Assembly (NCBI GenBank): GCA_905480055.1
Contig: CAJQOW010000065.1
Span: 1 to 5,047, forward strand
Direction of reading: 5' to 3'
Length of the DNA stretch: 5,047 nucleotides
Origin: an uncultured Acidimicrobiia bacterium
GTDB taxonomy: Bacteria > Actinomycetota > Acidimicrobiia > UBA5794
Made by a program: the position numbers and the translations under genes. Positions 1-5,047 of the stretch are shown one piece after another. Each line of letters begins with the position of its first letter. Positions within the stretch are counted from its first letter, which is position 1. The notes beneath the pieces were generated by a model. The model did not search any database. It was not told the DNA's origin and saw nothing but the letters and a program-made list of their open reading frames with translations.

Positions 1-1605
1 GCTGGTGTAGCGGGGCGCGATCGGCTCGAAGGAGGCGCGGCGTTGATCCATCACCGACGCATCCACCATGACGTCCATCGTGCGGTTCGGGATGTCGATG
101 CGCAGTGCATCGCCCTCTTCGAGGAGGCCGATCGGACCTCCCCTGGCGGCCTCGGGCGCCACGTGCCCGATACACAGACCTGTGGTTCCGCCGGAGAACC
201 GGCCATCGGTGATCAGCAGCACATCCTTGCCGAGTCCCGCACCCTTGATCGCTGCGGTGATCGCCAACATCTCGCGCATACCGGGTCCACCCTTGGGCCC
301 CTCGTATCGGATGATGACGATGTCACCGTGCTTGATCTTGTGATCCCACAAGGCCTCGAGCGCGTGCTGTTCATCGTCGAATACCCGTGCGTTGCCCTCG
401 AACACATCAAGGTCAATCCCTGCGATCTTGACCACAGCACCCTCAGGAGCGAGCGAGCCTCGAAGGATCGCAATGCCGCCCTGGGGAGCCAGCGGTTCGT
501 CCACGGGAAGCAACACATCCTGGTCGGTGGGAACGACAACACCTGCAAGATTCTCTTCCATCGTCTTGCCTGTCACGGTCATCACATCGCCATGGATGAG
601 TCCGGCGTCGATCAAAGCTCTCAGGACGACCGGCACGCCGCCAATTCGATCGAGGTCCACCATGTGGTACTTCCCGAACGGCTTCATGTCTCCGATCTGA
701 GGTGTTCGCTTCGAGATCTCGTCGAAGTCCTCAAGCGTGAGGTCGACACCGGCCTCGTGTGCGATGGCCATGAGGTGCAACACAGAGTTGGTCGAGCCAC
801 CCAGAGCCATGACAGTGGTGATGGCATTCTCGAACGCCTTGCGGGTCATGATGTCCCTGGGCCTGATGTCGGCCTCGAGGAGCGCTACAGCCGCCTCGCC
901 GGAACGTCGAGCGAAGTCGTCGAGTCGTGCATCGACTGCAGGCACGGAGGCTGAACCGGGGAGCGACATGCCGATTGCCTCGCCAACCGACGCCATGGTG
1001 TTTGCCGTGAACATGCCTGCGCACGAGCCTGCGCCCGGGCACGCGTTCTTCTCGATCTCTGCAAGTCGCTCGTCGCTGATGAGACCGTCGGAATGAGCGC
1101 CGATGCCCTCGAACACATCAACAATGGAGATGTCCTTGCCGTCGAGGGTGCCGGGCAAGCTCGACCCGCCATAGAGGAACACCGACGGCAGATTGTGACG
1201 CGCAGCGGCCATGAGCATCCCCGGCAGGGACTTGTCACATCCGGCGATAGACACCATGCCGTCGAACCGTTCGGCGTGCATAACCAACTCAACAGAGTCG
1301 GCAATGGTCTCTCGCGAGACCAGGGAGGCACGCATGCCCTCATGCCCCATGGAAATGCCATCGGACACGGCGATGGTTGCAAACTCGAGTCCGACTGCCC
1401 CCGATTGGGTGACACCAATCTTTGCAAAACCAGCAAGCTTGGGTCCCGTGATGTTGCACGGTGTCACCTCGTTGCCAGCCGAGACAACCCCGATCTGGGA
1501 CTTGGCGAAGTCCGATTCGCCGAGGCCGACGGCACGAAGCATCGCCCGTGCTCCTGCTCGTGCCGGCCCGATCGTTACGTCCTGGGAGTGAATCTTCTTC
1601 GACAT
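1..1605 (-). CDS. ilvD: Dihydroxy-acid dehydratase IlvD (C-terminal end cut by window)
   Basis: This enzyme dehydrates 2,3-dihydroxy-isovalerate and 2,3-dihydroxy-3-methylvalerate to the 2-keto acids of valine, leucine and isoleucine synthesis, in the cytoplasm, using an Fe-S cluster and Mg2+. The minus frame is open for 535 codons from the ATG at 1605 to the left edge and ends in ...PIAPRYTS. Family members run about 555-570 residues, so roughly 20-35 are missing. The three cluster cysteines are C50 (TPCN), C123 (GCDKS) and C195 ([12 protein letters not shown]). K125 beside C123 matches the carbamylated lysine of the family. GGSTN lies around N273, the metal-binding [11 protein letters not shown] at 435-445, and the catalytic-serine motif GRFSGGTTG has its serine at 471. 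No ATG, GTG or TTG lies in frame between this ATG and the upstream TAG at 1654-1656, so the start is well fixed. GGAAGG touches the ATG, too close for a normal Shine-Dalgarno. No ilvB, ilvN or ilvC gene lies on the upstream side. The IlvD assignment, rather than a sugar-acid dehydratase, is strong because the N terminus and all motifs match. Confidence 0.97.
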   Translation of the reverse strand, partial: MSKKIHSQDVTIGPARAGARAMLRAVGLGESDFAKSQIGVVSAGNEVTPCNITGPKLAGFAKIGVTQSGAVGLEFATIAVSDGISMGHEGMRASLVSRETIADSVELVMHAERFDGMVSIAGCDKSLPGMLMAAARHNLPSVFLYGGSSLPGTLDGKDISIVDVFEGIGAHSDGLISDERLAEIEKNACPGAGSCAGMFTANTMASVGEAIGMSLPGSASVPAVDARLDDFARRSGEAAVALLEADIRPRDIMTRKAFENAITTVMALGGSTNSVLHLMAIAHEAGVDLTLEDFDEISKRTPQIGDMKPFGKYHMVDLDRIGGVPVVLRALIDAGLIHGDVMTVTGKTMEENLAGVVVPTDQDVLLPVDEPLAPQGGIAILRGSLAPEGAVVKIAGIDLDVFEGNARVFDDEQHALEALWDHKIKHGDIVIIRYEGPKGGPGMREMLAITAAIKGAGLGKDVLLITDGRFSGGTTGLCIGHVAPEAARGGPIGLLEEGDALRIDIPNRTMDVMVDASVMDQRRASFEPIAPRYTS

Positions 1606-1611
1606 CCTTCC

Positions 1612-1617
1612 AGCGTA
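1612..1617 (-). promoter_or_regulatory. Candidate -10 element for leaderless ilvD transcript
   Basis: Read on the minus strand, TACGCT (TANNNT form) is followed by exactly six bases, GGAAGG, and then the ilvD ATG. In actinobacteria this spacing puts the transcription start on or next to the A of the start codon. No good -35 hexamer is visible at 16-18 bp, which is common for actinobacterial promoters. The motif is short, so chance is possible, but the same geometry recurs upstream of the SDR gene. Confidence 0.5.
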
Positions 1618-1671
1618 CCCAATCGCACCGTCATGGCAGTCAGATGCCGACCGCTATCGGAGTTCGCCACG

Positions 1672-1677
1672 TAAGCT
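1672..1677 (+). promoter_or_regulatory. Candidate -10 element for LCP gene
   Basis: TAAGCT lies nine bases before the ATG at 1687, so initiation would give a leader of only 0-3 nt. The interval CTTGTCACG has no Shine-Dalgarno-like run, which fits leaderless translation. No recognisable -35 is present around 1648-1655. This element and the ilvD -10 lie back to back in an 81-bp divergent promoter region. Confidence 0.45.
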
Positions 1678-1686
1678 CTTGTCACG

Positions 1687-2733
1687 ATGTCCCAGATCAC
1701 CGAGACCTTTCCGGAGATCCCCCGCATCGACACACCTTCGGAACCTCCAGCGAAGAAGCGGTGGGGCGCGGGGAAGAAGTTTCTCCTCTTTCTCCTCGCC
1801 CTCATGGTTGTTGGCGTGTTCGCCTCGTATGGCTTCCTGCGCTACACCGAGGGAAAGATCGATCGGATCGAAGCCAGTGAGCTGACCTCGCTCGAAACCG
1901 TGGCCGCAGCCCCCGGAGCTCCCGTCAACTTCCTGTTCGTCGGCGTCGACGACCGATCCACCCTGCCCGATGACTGGGACGACACCTTCGGCGACTTCGC
2001 AGGTCGACGGACAGACGTCATCATGGTTGCGCACCTGGTTCCCGGCGAGGGCATCCAGATGCTGAGCATCCCCCGCGATCTGAGGGCAGACATCCCGGGG
2101 CACGGCACCAACCGCGTCAACGCCTCATACGTTCTCGGCGGACCTGATCTCCTCGTGCAGACGGTCCAGGCCGAAACAGGCATTCCGATCAATCACTACG
2201 TCGAAATCGACTTCGCTGGTGTTGGGGCCGTTGTCGACTCGCTCGGCGGCGTCACGATCAACTTCGACTATGCCGGACGGGACTCCAAGTCCGGATTCTC
2301 AACCGACGCCGGCACACAGACCCTCAATGGTGAGGAGGCGGTGGCGTACGCACGGTCCCGTCACTACCAGGAGCTCAGGAACGGCGAATGGACGGGCACG
2401 GGGGGTGGGGACATCTCACGCACGGGTCGCCAACAGCAGATCCTGCTCGCCCTCTTCGATCAGGTCACGAGTCCGTCAAGCGCCTTCAACCTGACCTCGT
2501 TCCTGCCAACGTTTGCTGACCAGATCACGGCAGACGAGGGGCTCACCCTTGGCCTCATGGCCGATCTCGGTAGGAACGCACTCGGCTTGCGGTCGACAGG
2601 CGTTGACGCCATCACGCTCCCGGTGAAGAACTTCTCCGGATCCGACGGCAGGGCCTACGTCGTGCCGATCGACACGACCCAAGCCGTGATCGACGCCTTC
2701 ATCAACGGGGATCCGTTCCCGACCAGCTCCTAG
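1687..2733 (+). CDS. LytR-CpsA-Psr (LCP) family cell-wall glycopolymer ligase
   Basis: LCP proteins are membrane-anchored phosphotransferases that move lipid-linked glycopolymers (teichoic acids, capsule, or arabinogalactan in mycolic-acid bacteria) onto peptidoglycan outside the membrane. The 348-residue protein has a short cytoplasmic N terminus rich in Pro, Lys and Arg (1-31), one membrane segment (about 32-51) with no signal-peptidase site evident, and an extracellular LCP domain from about 80. LCP signatures seen are FLFVGVDDR (82-90), RRTDVIMVAHL (107-117) with D110, SIPRDLR (127-133) with R130, NRVNASY (142-148), the SLGGV strand (185-189), YARSRH (221-226) with R223 and R225, and DISRTGRQQQ (242-251) with R245 and R248. 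These cover the polyprenyl-phosphate and Mg2+ binding arginines and aspartates of the family, so the enzyme looks intact. No extra C-terminal LytR_C domain follows. The gene appears monocistronic, divergent from ilvD and convergent with the PLP-enzyme gene. The polymer it attaches cannot be told from sequence. Confidence 0.95.
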   Translation: MSQITETFPEIPRIDTPSEPPAKKRWGAGKKFLLFLLALMVVGVFASYGFLRYTEGKIDRIEASELTSLETVAAAPGAPVNFLFVGVDDRSTLPDDWDDTFGDFAGRRTDVIMVAHLVPGEGIQMLSIPRDLRADIPGHGTNRVNASYVLGGPDLLVQTVQAETGIPINHYVEIDFAGVGAVVDSLGGVTINFDYAGRDSKSGFSTDAGTQTLNGEEAVAYARSRHYQELRNGEWTGTGGGDISRTGRQQQILLALFDQVTSPSSAFNLTSFLPTFADQITADEGLTLGLMADLGRNALGLRSTGVDAITLPVKNFSGSDGRAYVVPIDTTQAVIDAFINGDPFPTSS

Positions 2734-2738
2734 GTTCT

Positions 2739-2756
2739 GGCGAGCGTACGCTCGCC
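2739..2756. terminator. Palindromic hairpin, probable bidirectional terminator
   Basis: GGCGAGCGTACGCTCGCC is a perfect 18-bp palindrome in the 36-bp gap between the stop of the LCP gene (2731-2733) and the stop of the convergent PLP-enzyme gene (2770-2772). As RNA, either strand can form a seven-pair GC-rich stem with a four-base loop. No U-tract follows on either side, so it would be a non-canonical terminator of a type often described in high-GC actinobacteria. A protein-binding site is the alternative, since the symmetry extends through the centre. Confidence 0.6.
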
Positions 2757-2769
2757 GTCCTCAGCACTC

Positions 2770-3948
2770 TCATGGCTTCGCCAGGGCACTGATCGCCCTC
2801 AGGAACGTCTCCACCTCGTCTTCCGAGTTGTACGCATGTACGGATGCTCGAACGACACCTTCGAGGCCCCGGCGATGCATGTCCACGGGGGACGATGTCG
2901 CCGTCGACGTCGACACGTTGATCGTGGCCTCATGCAAGCCTTCCTTGACTTCAGCCACTGTCCGTCCCTCTACATCGAAGGTGACGATCCCACAACGCAC
3001 GGTGCCGAGGTCTCGCACCGCGACACCGTCGATTGACCCGAGCCCTTCGCGCATGGTGGATGCCAGCTTCTGGATCCGCTCCCAGATTGCTTCGACACCG
3101 ATCTCGTCGGCATATGCCACTGCTGCGCCGAGGCCGAGCACGTTGGCATAGTTCTTCTCCCACGTCTCAAACCGTCGAGCGCTGTCGTGGAGCACATAGC
3201 CATCGGGACTCACCATCGAGGCACTCTCGGTTTCCACAAATGGCGGGGAAAGTCGGTCGAGCATCGTATCCCTGACATAGAGGAATCCCTGCCCACGAGG
3301 ACCGCGGAGGAACTTGCGGGACGTCGCAGCGAGCATGTCGCAGCCGATCACATCCACATCAAGGGGGAGCTGCCCGATGGATTGGCATGCATCGAGGAGG
3401 AAGGGGATGTCATGGCGACGGGCAACTACGCCGACGTCCGCAGCTGGGTTGACGAGTCCAGAATTCGTCGGGACATGATTGAGGGTGACGAGCTTCACCG
3501 AATCGTTGATGCGTTGCTCGATAGCGTCAACGTCGATCTCGCCAGCCGGCGTGTCCGGCACCACCTCAACCGCCACTCCCCTGCTTTCCCGCATGTGGAG
3601 GTATGCCGCCCAGTTGGAGACATACTCCGTTGAGGTGGTGAGGATGCGGTCACCTGGCCCGAGACCGAGCCCGTAGAACGCCATGTCCCAGGCCCGTGTG
3701 GCGTTGTCAGCCAACGCAATCTCATCGGGCCGGGCGTTGATGAGCGTTCCGATGGATCGGTACACCTCGTCGATCTCGGTGGCGAATGCTTCTCGTGTCT
3801 CGTAGCCACCCCTGCGAACCTCGATCTCGAGGTACCCCAGGATGGTGTCGACCACGGGAAGAGGCATGAGCGCTGATCCGGCATTGTTGAAGTGGATCAC
3901 TTCTTCCACGCCTGGGGTGTCTGCCCTGAGCGCGGCGACATCGATCAC
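2770..3948 (-). CDS. Class V aminotransferase-fold PLP enzyme, SufS/Csd-like, without the desulfurase cysteine
   Basis: This 392-residue cytoplasmic enzyme has the fold-type I layout of the class V aminotransferase family, which includes cysteine desulfurases, isopenicillin-N epimerase-like and EgtE-like C-S lyases, and kynureninase relatives. Motifs in order are FNNAGSALMP (20-29), ADNATRAW (80-87) for cofactor phosphate contact, STEYVSNWAAY (106-116), NHVPTNSG (157-164), LLDACQSIG (184-192) with D186 and Q189 facing the pyridine ring and phenol oxygen, and ATSRKFLRGPRG (208-219) with K212 as the Schiff-base lysine. R367 in VVRASVHAYNSEDEV matches the substrate-carboxylate arginine of SufS. 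The loop that carries the SufS persulfide cysteine (here about 341-366) has only Ser, Thr, Pro and similar residues; the protein's cysteines are C188, C203 and C319. A desulfurase role is therefore unlikely, while a lyase, epimerase or aminotransferase role is open. The start is GTG, overlapping the SDR stop as GTGA; a weak GGAAGG lies 12 nt upstream. No promoter is seen between the two genes. Confidence 0.88.
   Translation of the reverse strand: MIDVAALRADTPGVEEVIHFNNAGSALMPLPVVDTILGYLEIEVRRGGYETREAFATEIDEVYRSIGTLINARPDEIALADNATRAWDMAFYGLGLGPGDRILTTSTEYVSNWAAYLHMRESRGVAVEVVPDTPAGEIDVDAIEQRINDSVKLVTLNHVPTNSGLVNPAADVGVVARRHDIPFLLDACQSIGQLPLDVDVIGCDMLAATSRKFLRGPRGQGFLYVRDTMLDRLSPPFVETESASMVSPDGYVLHDSARRFETWEKNYANVLGLGAAVAYADEIGVEAIWERIQKLASTMREGLGSIDGVAVRDLGTVRCGIVTFDVEGRTVAEVKEGLHEATINVSTSTATSSPVDMHRRGLEGVVRASVHAYNSEDEVETFLRAISALAKP
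3945..3948 (-). other. GTGA stop/start overlap coupling the SDR and PLP-enzyme genes
   Basis: On the minus strand the SDR reads ...CCG TGA and the next gene starts GTG ATC, sharing GTGA. Such four-base overlaps are typical of termination-reinitiation coupling and indicate one transcript with matched synthesis of the two proteins. Confidence 0.85.
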
Positions 3949-4715
3949 GGTATGACTCGACCTTCCATCCCACCGGCCACGACCACGACCTGGCCGGTCT
4001 GGTGTCCACTGAGTCGGTCCGAGGCCATGATGACGACCTGTTTCGCAACGTCATCCGGAGTCGCGAGCTGCTTCCTCGCCATGGTGGCGGTCGCGCGCTC
4101 AACGTGTGCGGGATCGACACCGGCCGCCGCCCGCTTGGGCGTAACGGTCCAACCAGGCGCCACCGTGTTGACGCGCACCCCATCGCCGATTCGGGCGGCC
4201 TCGTTCTTCAACGACAACATGAACCCACTTGACAGCGCCGCCTTTGCGGCTGCGTAGTCGGCGCTGCCTGCCTCGCCGAATATCCCTGCCGTGGATCCGG
4301 TGAACACCAGGGATCCCTTCCTTGTCGTGGCTGCGTGGCGCAGGAAGCTGCGTGCAGTGAGGAAGGCAGCGGTGAGGTTGCGGTCAATGGAAGCCCGCCA
4401 CCGCTCGATCGTCACATCCCAGATGGGCTTGTCATCCGCGGGATACCACCCTGCATTGGCCACGCATACGTCAAGGCCACCGAGCTTGTCGATTGCAGCG
4501 GCAAACACCGCTTCGACCTCGTCGGGTTTGGTCAGATCGCCGCCCACGGCGATGCCGCCAACCTTCGTCGCAAGTGCCTCCGCGGCCTCGCGGCTCGAGT
4601 GGTAGTGGACACCTACCCGTGCACCCTCCGAAGCGAACGCCAGACAGATCGCTTCGCCGATTCCGCCGGCTCCTCCCGTGACGAGCACGGCTGAGTTTTG
4701 AAGTCCTGTTTGCAT
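3945..4715 (-). CDS. Short-chain dehydrogenase/reductase (classical SDR, FabG-like)
   Basis: This is an NAD(P)-dependent oxidoreductase acting on an alcohol/carbonyl pair, cytoplasmic and probably a tetramer like its relatives. At 256 residues it has the usual length of a classical SDR. The Rossmann nucleotide motif TGGAGGIG is at 13-20, D60 follows the third strand (GGDLT), and NAG is at 87-89. The catalytic tetrad is N113, S141, Y154 and K158 (YAAAK). The substrate-side PGW motif follows in NTVAPGW. The second strand ends in HYHSS (37-41) with no acidic residue at the adenosine-ribose site, which leans towards NADPH, though this is only suggestive. It is the first gene of a two-gene operon with the PLP enzyme. 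The most upstream ATG is used; it sits six bases after a TANNNT element and has no Shine-Dalgarno. The substrate is unknown. FabG itself is unlikely because there is no fatty-acid gene nearby and general SDRs share these motifs. Confidence 0.92.
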   Translation of the reverse strand: MQTGLQNSAVLVTGGAGGIGEAICLAFASEGARVGVHYHSSREAAEALATKVGGIAVGGDLTKPDEVEAVFAAAIDKLGGLDVCVANAGWYPADDKPIWDVTIERWRASIDRNLTAAFLTARSFLRHAATTRKGSLVFTGSTAGIFGEAGSADYAAAKAALSSGFMLSLKNEAARIGDGVRVNTVAPGWTVTPKRAAAGVDPAHVERATATMARKQLATPDDVAKQVVIMASDRLSGHQTGQVVVVAGGMEGRVIP

Positions 4716-4721
4716 GCGATG

Positions 4722-4727
4722 AGGCTA
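4722..4727 (-). promoter_or_regulatory. Candidate -10 element for leaderless SDR/PLP operon transcript
   Basis: On the minus strand TAGCCT is followed by six bases, CATCGC, and then the SDR ATG at 4715. This is the same hexamer-to-ATG distance as at ilvD. The six bases contain no purine-rich ribosome-binding run, so translation from a leaderless mRNA is the simplest reading. No clear -35 is seen. Confidence 0.5.
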
Positions 4728-4751
4728 GGCATGCTCGCTCTGACCGCGGGC

Positions 4752-4757
4752 TACCGT
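4752..4757 (+). promoter_or_regulatory. Possible -10 element for PPOX gene
   Basis: TACCGT fits TANNNT and lies 32 bases before the ATG at 4790. It would give a leader of about 26 nt that includes the GGAGG ribosome-binding site. No supporting -35 is visible, so this is a weak call. Confidence 0.25.
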
Positions 4758-4780
4758 GCTGGCAATCGCGCAGCAGGTAC

Positions 4781-4785
4781 GGAGG
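4781..4785 (+). promoter_or_regulatory. Ribosome-binding site of PPOX gene
   Basis: GGAGG with a four-base gap (CATC) to the ATG at 4790 is a canonical Shine-Dalgarno, although the gap is on the short side. It fixes the start of the PPOX gene. It contrasts with ilvD, the LCP gene and the SDR gene, none of which has a usefully spaced one. Confidence 0.75.
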
Positions 4786-4789
4786 CATC

Positions 4790-5047
4790 ATGCAGCTACC
4801 AGACGAGCTCAAGGCGGCCATCGACGAAAAGGTGTTCGTGCATCTGGCGACAATCAACGCCGATGGTTCACCCCAGGTATCCGTGATTTGGGTGGGGAGG
4901 GAGGGCGACACCATTCTCTTCTCGACTGCCGAGGGCCGGGTCAAGACGGCGAATATCCGCAAGGACAACAGGGTCGGGCTGTCGTTCACGGTCGATGGCG
5001 ACGAATACAAGAACTACGTCTTGCAGGGCCGCGTCACCCGGTTCGAG
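4790..5047 (+). CDS. PPOX-class (pyridoxamine 5'-phosphate oxidase-like) flavin/F420-binding protein, 3' end cut by window
   Basis: The frame runs 86 codons from ATG to the right window edge without a stop. It begins MQLPDELKAAIDEKVFVHLA and continues as the split beta-barrel of the PNPOx-like superfamily: VFVHLATINADGSPQVSVIWV (15-35) gives the first two strands with the hallmark LATxxxDGxPQ, then TILFST (41-46), then RVKTANIRKDNRVGLSF (50-66) aligned with the cofactor-phosphate-binding RxKTxNLRRDPR segment of Rv1155-like proteins, then YVLQGRVTRFE (76-86). Whole proteins of this type are about 130-150 residues, so a bit over half is seen. Members bind FMN or deazaflavin F420 and act as small-molecule reductases or oxidases in the cytoplasm. 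F420 is plausible in an actinobacterium but is not proven here. The gene is transcribed divergently from the SDR operon over 74 bp. It is unlikely to be the true vitamin B6 enzyme PdxH, whose N terminus differs. Confidence 0.88.
   Translation, partial: MQLPDELKAAIDEKVFVHLATINADGSPQVSVIWVGREGDTILFSTAEGRVKTANIRKDNRVGLSFTVDGDEYKNYVLQGRVTRFE

Noticed and set aside
43..954. Long 303-codon plus-strand frame opposite ilvD
   Set aside because: It lies wholly antisense to ilvD, whose motifs are all intact. Its translation is rich in His, Asp and Arg with no recognisable domain, as expected for a high-GC antisense shadow.
1093..1674. Plus-strand frame of 193 codons opposite the ilvD 5' half
   Set aside because: Antisense to conserved IlvD coding sequence and without any domain, so it is a shadow frame.
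1654..2103. Minus-strand frame of 149 codons opposite the LCP 5' half
   Set aside because: It overlaps the membrane segment and catalytic motifs of the LCP gene and has no family resemblance of its own.
3187..3633. Plus-strand frame of 148 codons opposite the PLP enzyme
   Set aside because: It overlaps the K212 region of the PLP enzyme on the opposite strand and has no recognisable motif.
4712..4734. Two GCATGC palindromes at 4712-4717 and 4729-4734 around the SDR start, as a possible operator pair
   Set aside because: Six-base palindromes are common by chance, the spacing is not obviously helical, and one copy spans the ATG itself. There is not enough to call an operator.
4471..5010. Minus-strand frame of 179 codons spanning the SDR start and the PPOX gene
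   Set aside because: It crosses two well supported genes in other frames and has no domain of its own.
1..5047. A novel defence, mobile or CRISPR-like system
   Set aside because: No direct-repeat arrays, transposase, integrase, toxin-antitoxin, reverse transcriptase or nuclease motifs were seen, and all real frames belong to known metabolic or cell-wall families.

Overview
The window is a compact, GC-rich stretch of bacterial chromosome. Five protein genes cover almost all of it: two run off the ends of the window and three are complete. I see no RNA genes, mobile elements, CRISPR arrays or phage genes. The actinobacterial-style IlvD, the LytR-CpsA-Psr (LCP) cell-wall ligase, the PPOX-type flavin/F420 protein and several start sites that look leaderless all suggest a high-GC actinobacterium. 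An uncultured Acidimicrobiia-like lineage is possible, but that is inference and the sequence alone does not fix the taxon.

Layout: bases 1-1605 (minus) hold dihydroxy-acid dehydratase (ilvD), complete at its N terminus and cut by the left window edge shortly before its expected C terminus. An 81-bp intergenic region (1606-1686) separates it from a divergent LCP-family gene (1687-2733, plus). The LCP gene converges on a minus-strand pair across a 36-bp gap that holds a perfect 18-bp palindrome, probably a shared terminator hairpin. The pair is an SDR oxidoreductase (3945-4715, upstream) and a class V PLP-dependent enzyme (2770-3948, downstream). They overlap by four bases (GTGA), so they are one translationally coupled operon. 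A 74-bp divergent intergenic region (4716-4789) then leads to a PPOX-family gene on the plus strand (4790 to the right edge).

How the genes fit together: ilvD makes the 2-keto acid precursors of valine, isoleucine and leucine. The LCP protein attaches glycopolymers to peptidoglycan at the outer face of the membrane. The SDR and class V PLP enzyme probably act in one small-molecule pathway whose substrate cannot be read from sequence. The PLP enzyme resembles SufS/Csd in fold but has no cysteine where the desulfurase catalytic cysteine would be. The region looks mostly like ordinary core metabolism. The observations most worth checking are the repeated TANNNT-to-ATG spacing, which indicates leaderless transcription, the unassigned SDR/PLP operon, and the symmetric palindrome between the convergent genes. 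I found no convincing novel multi-gene system.
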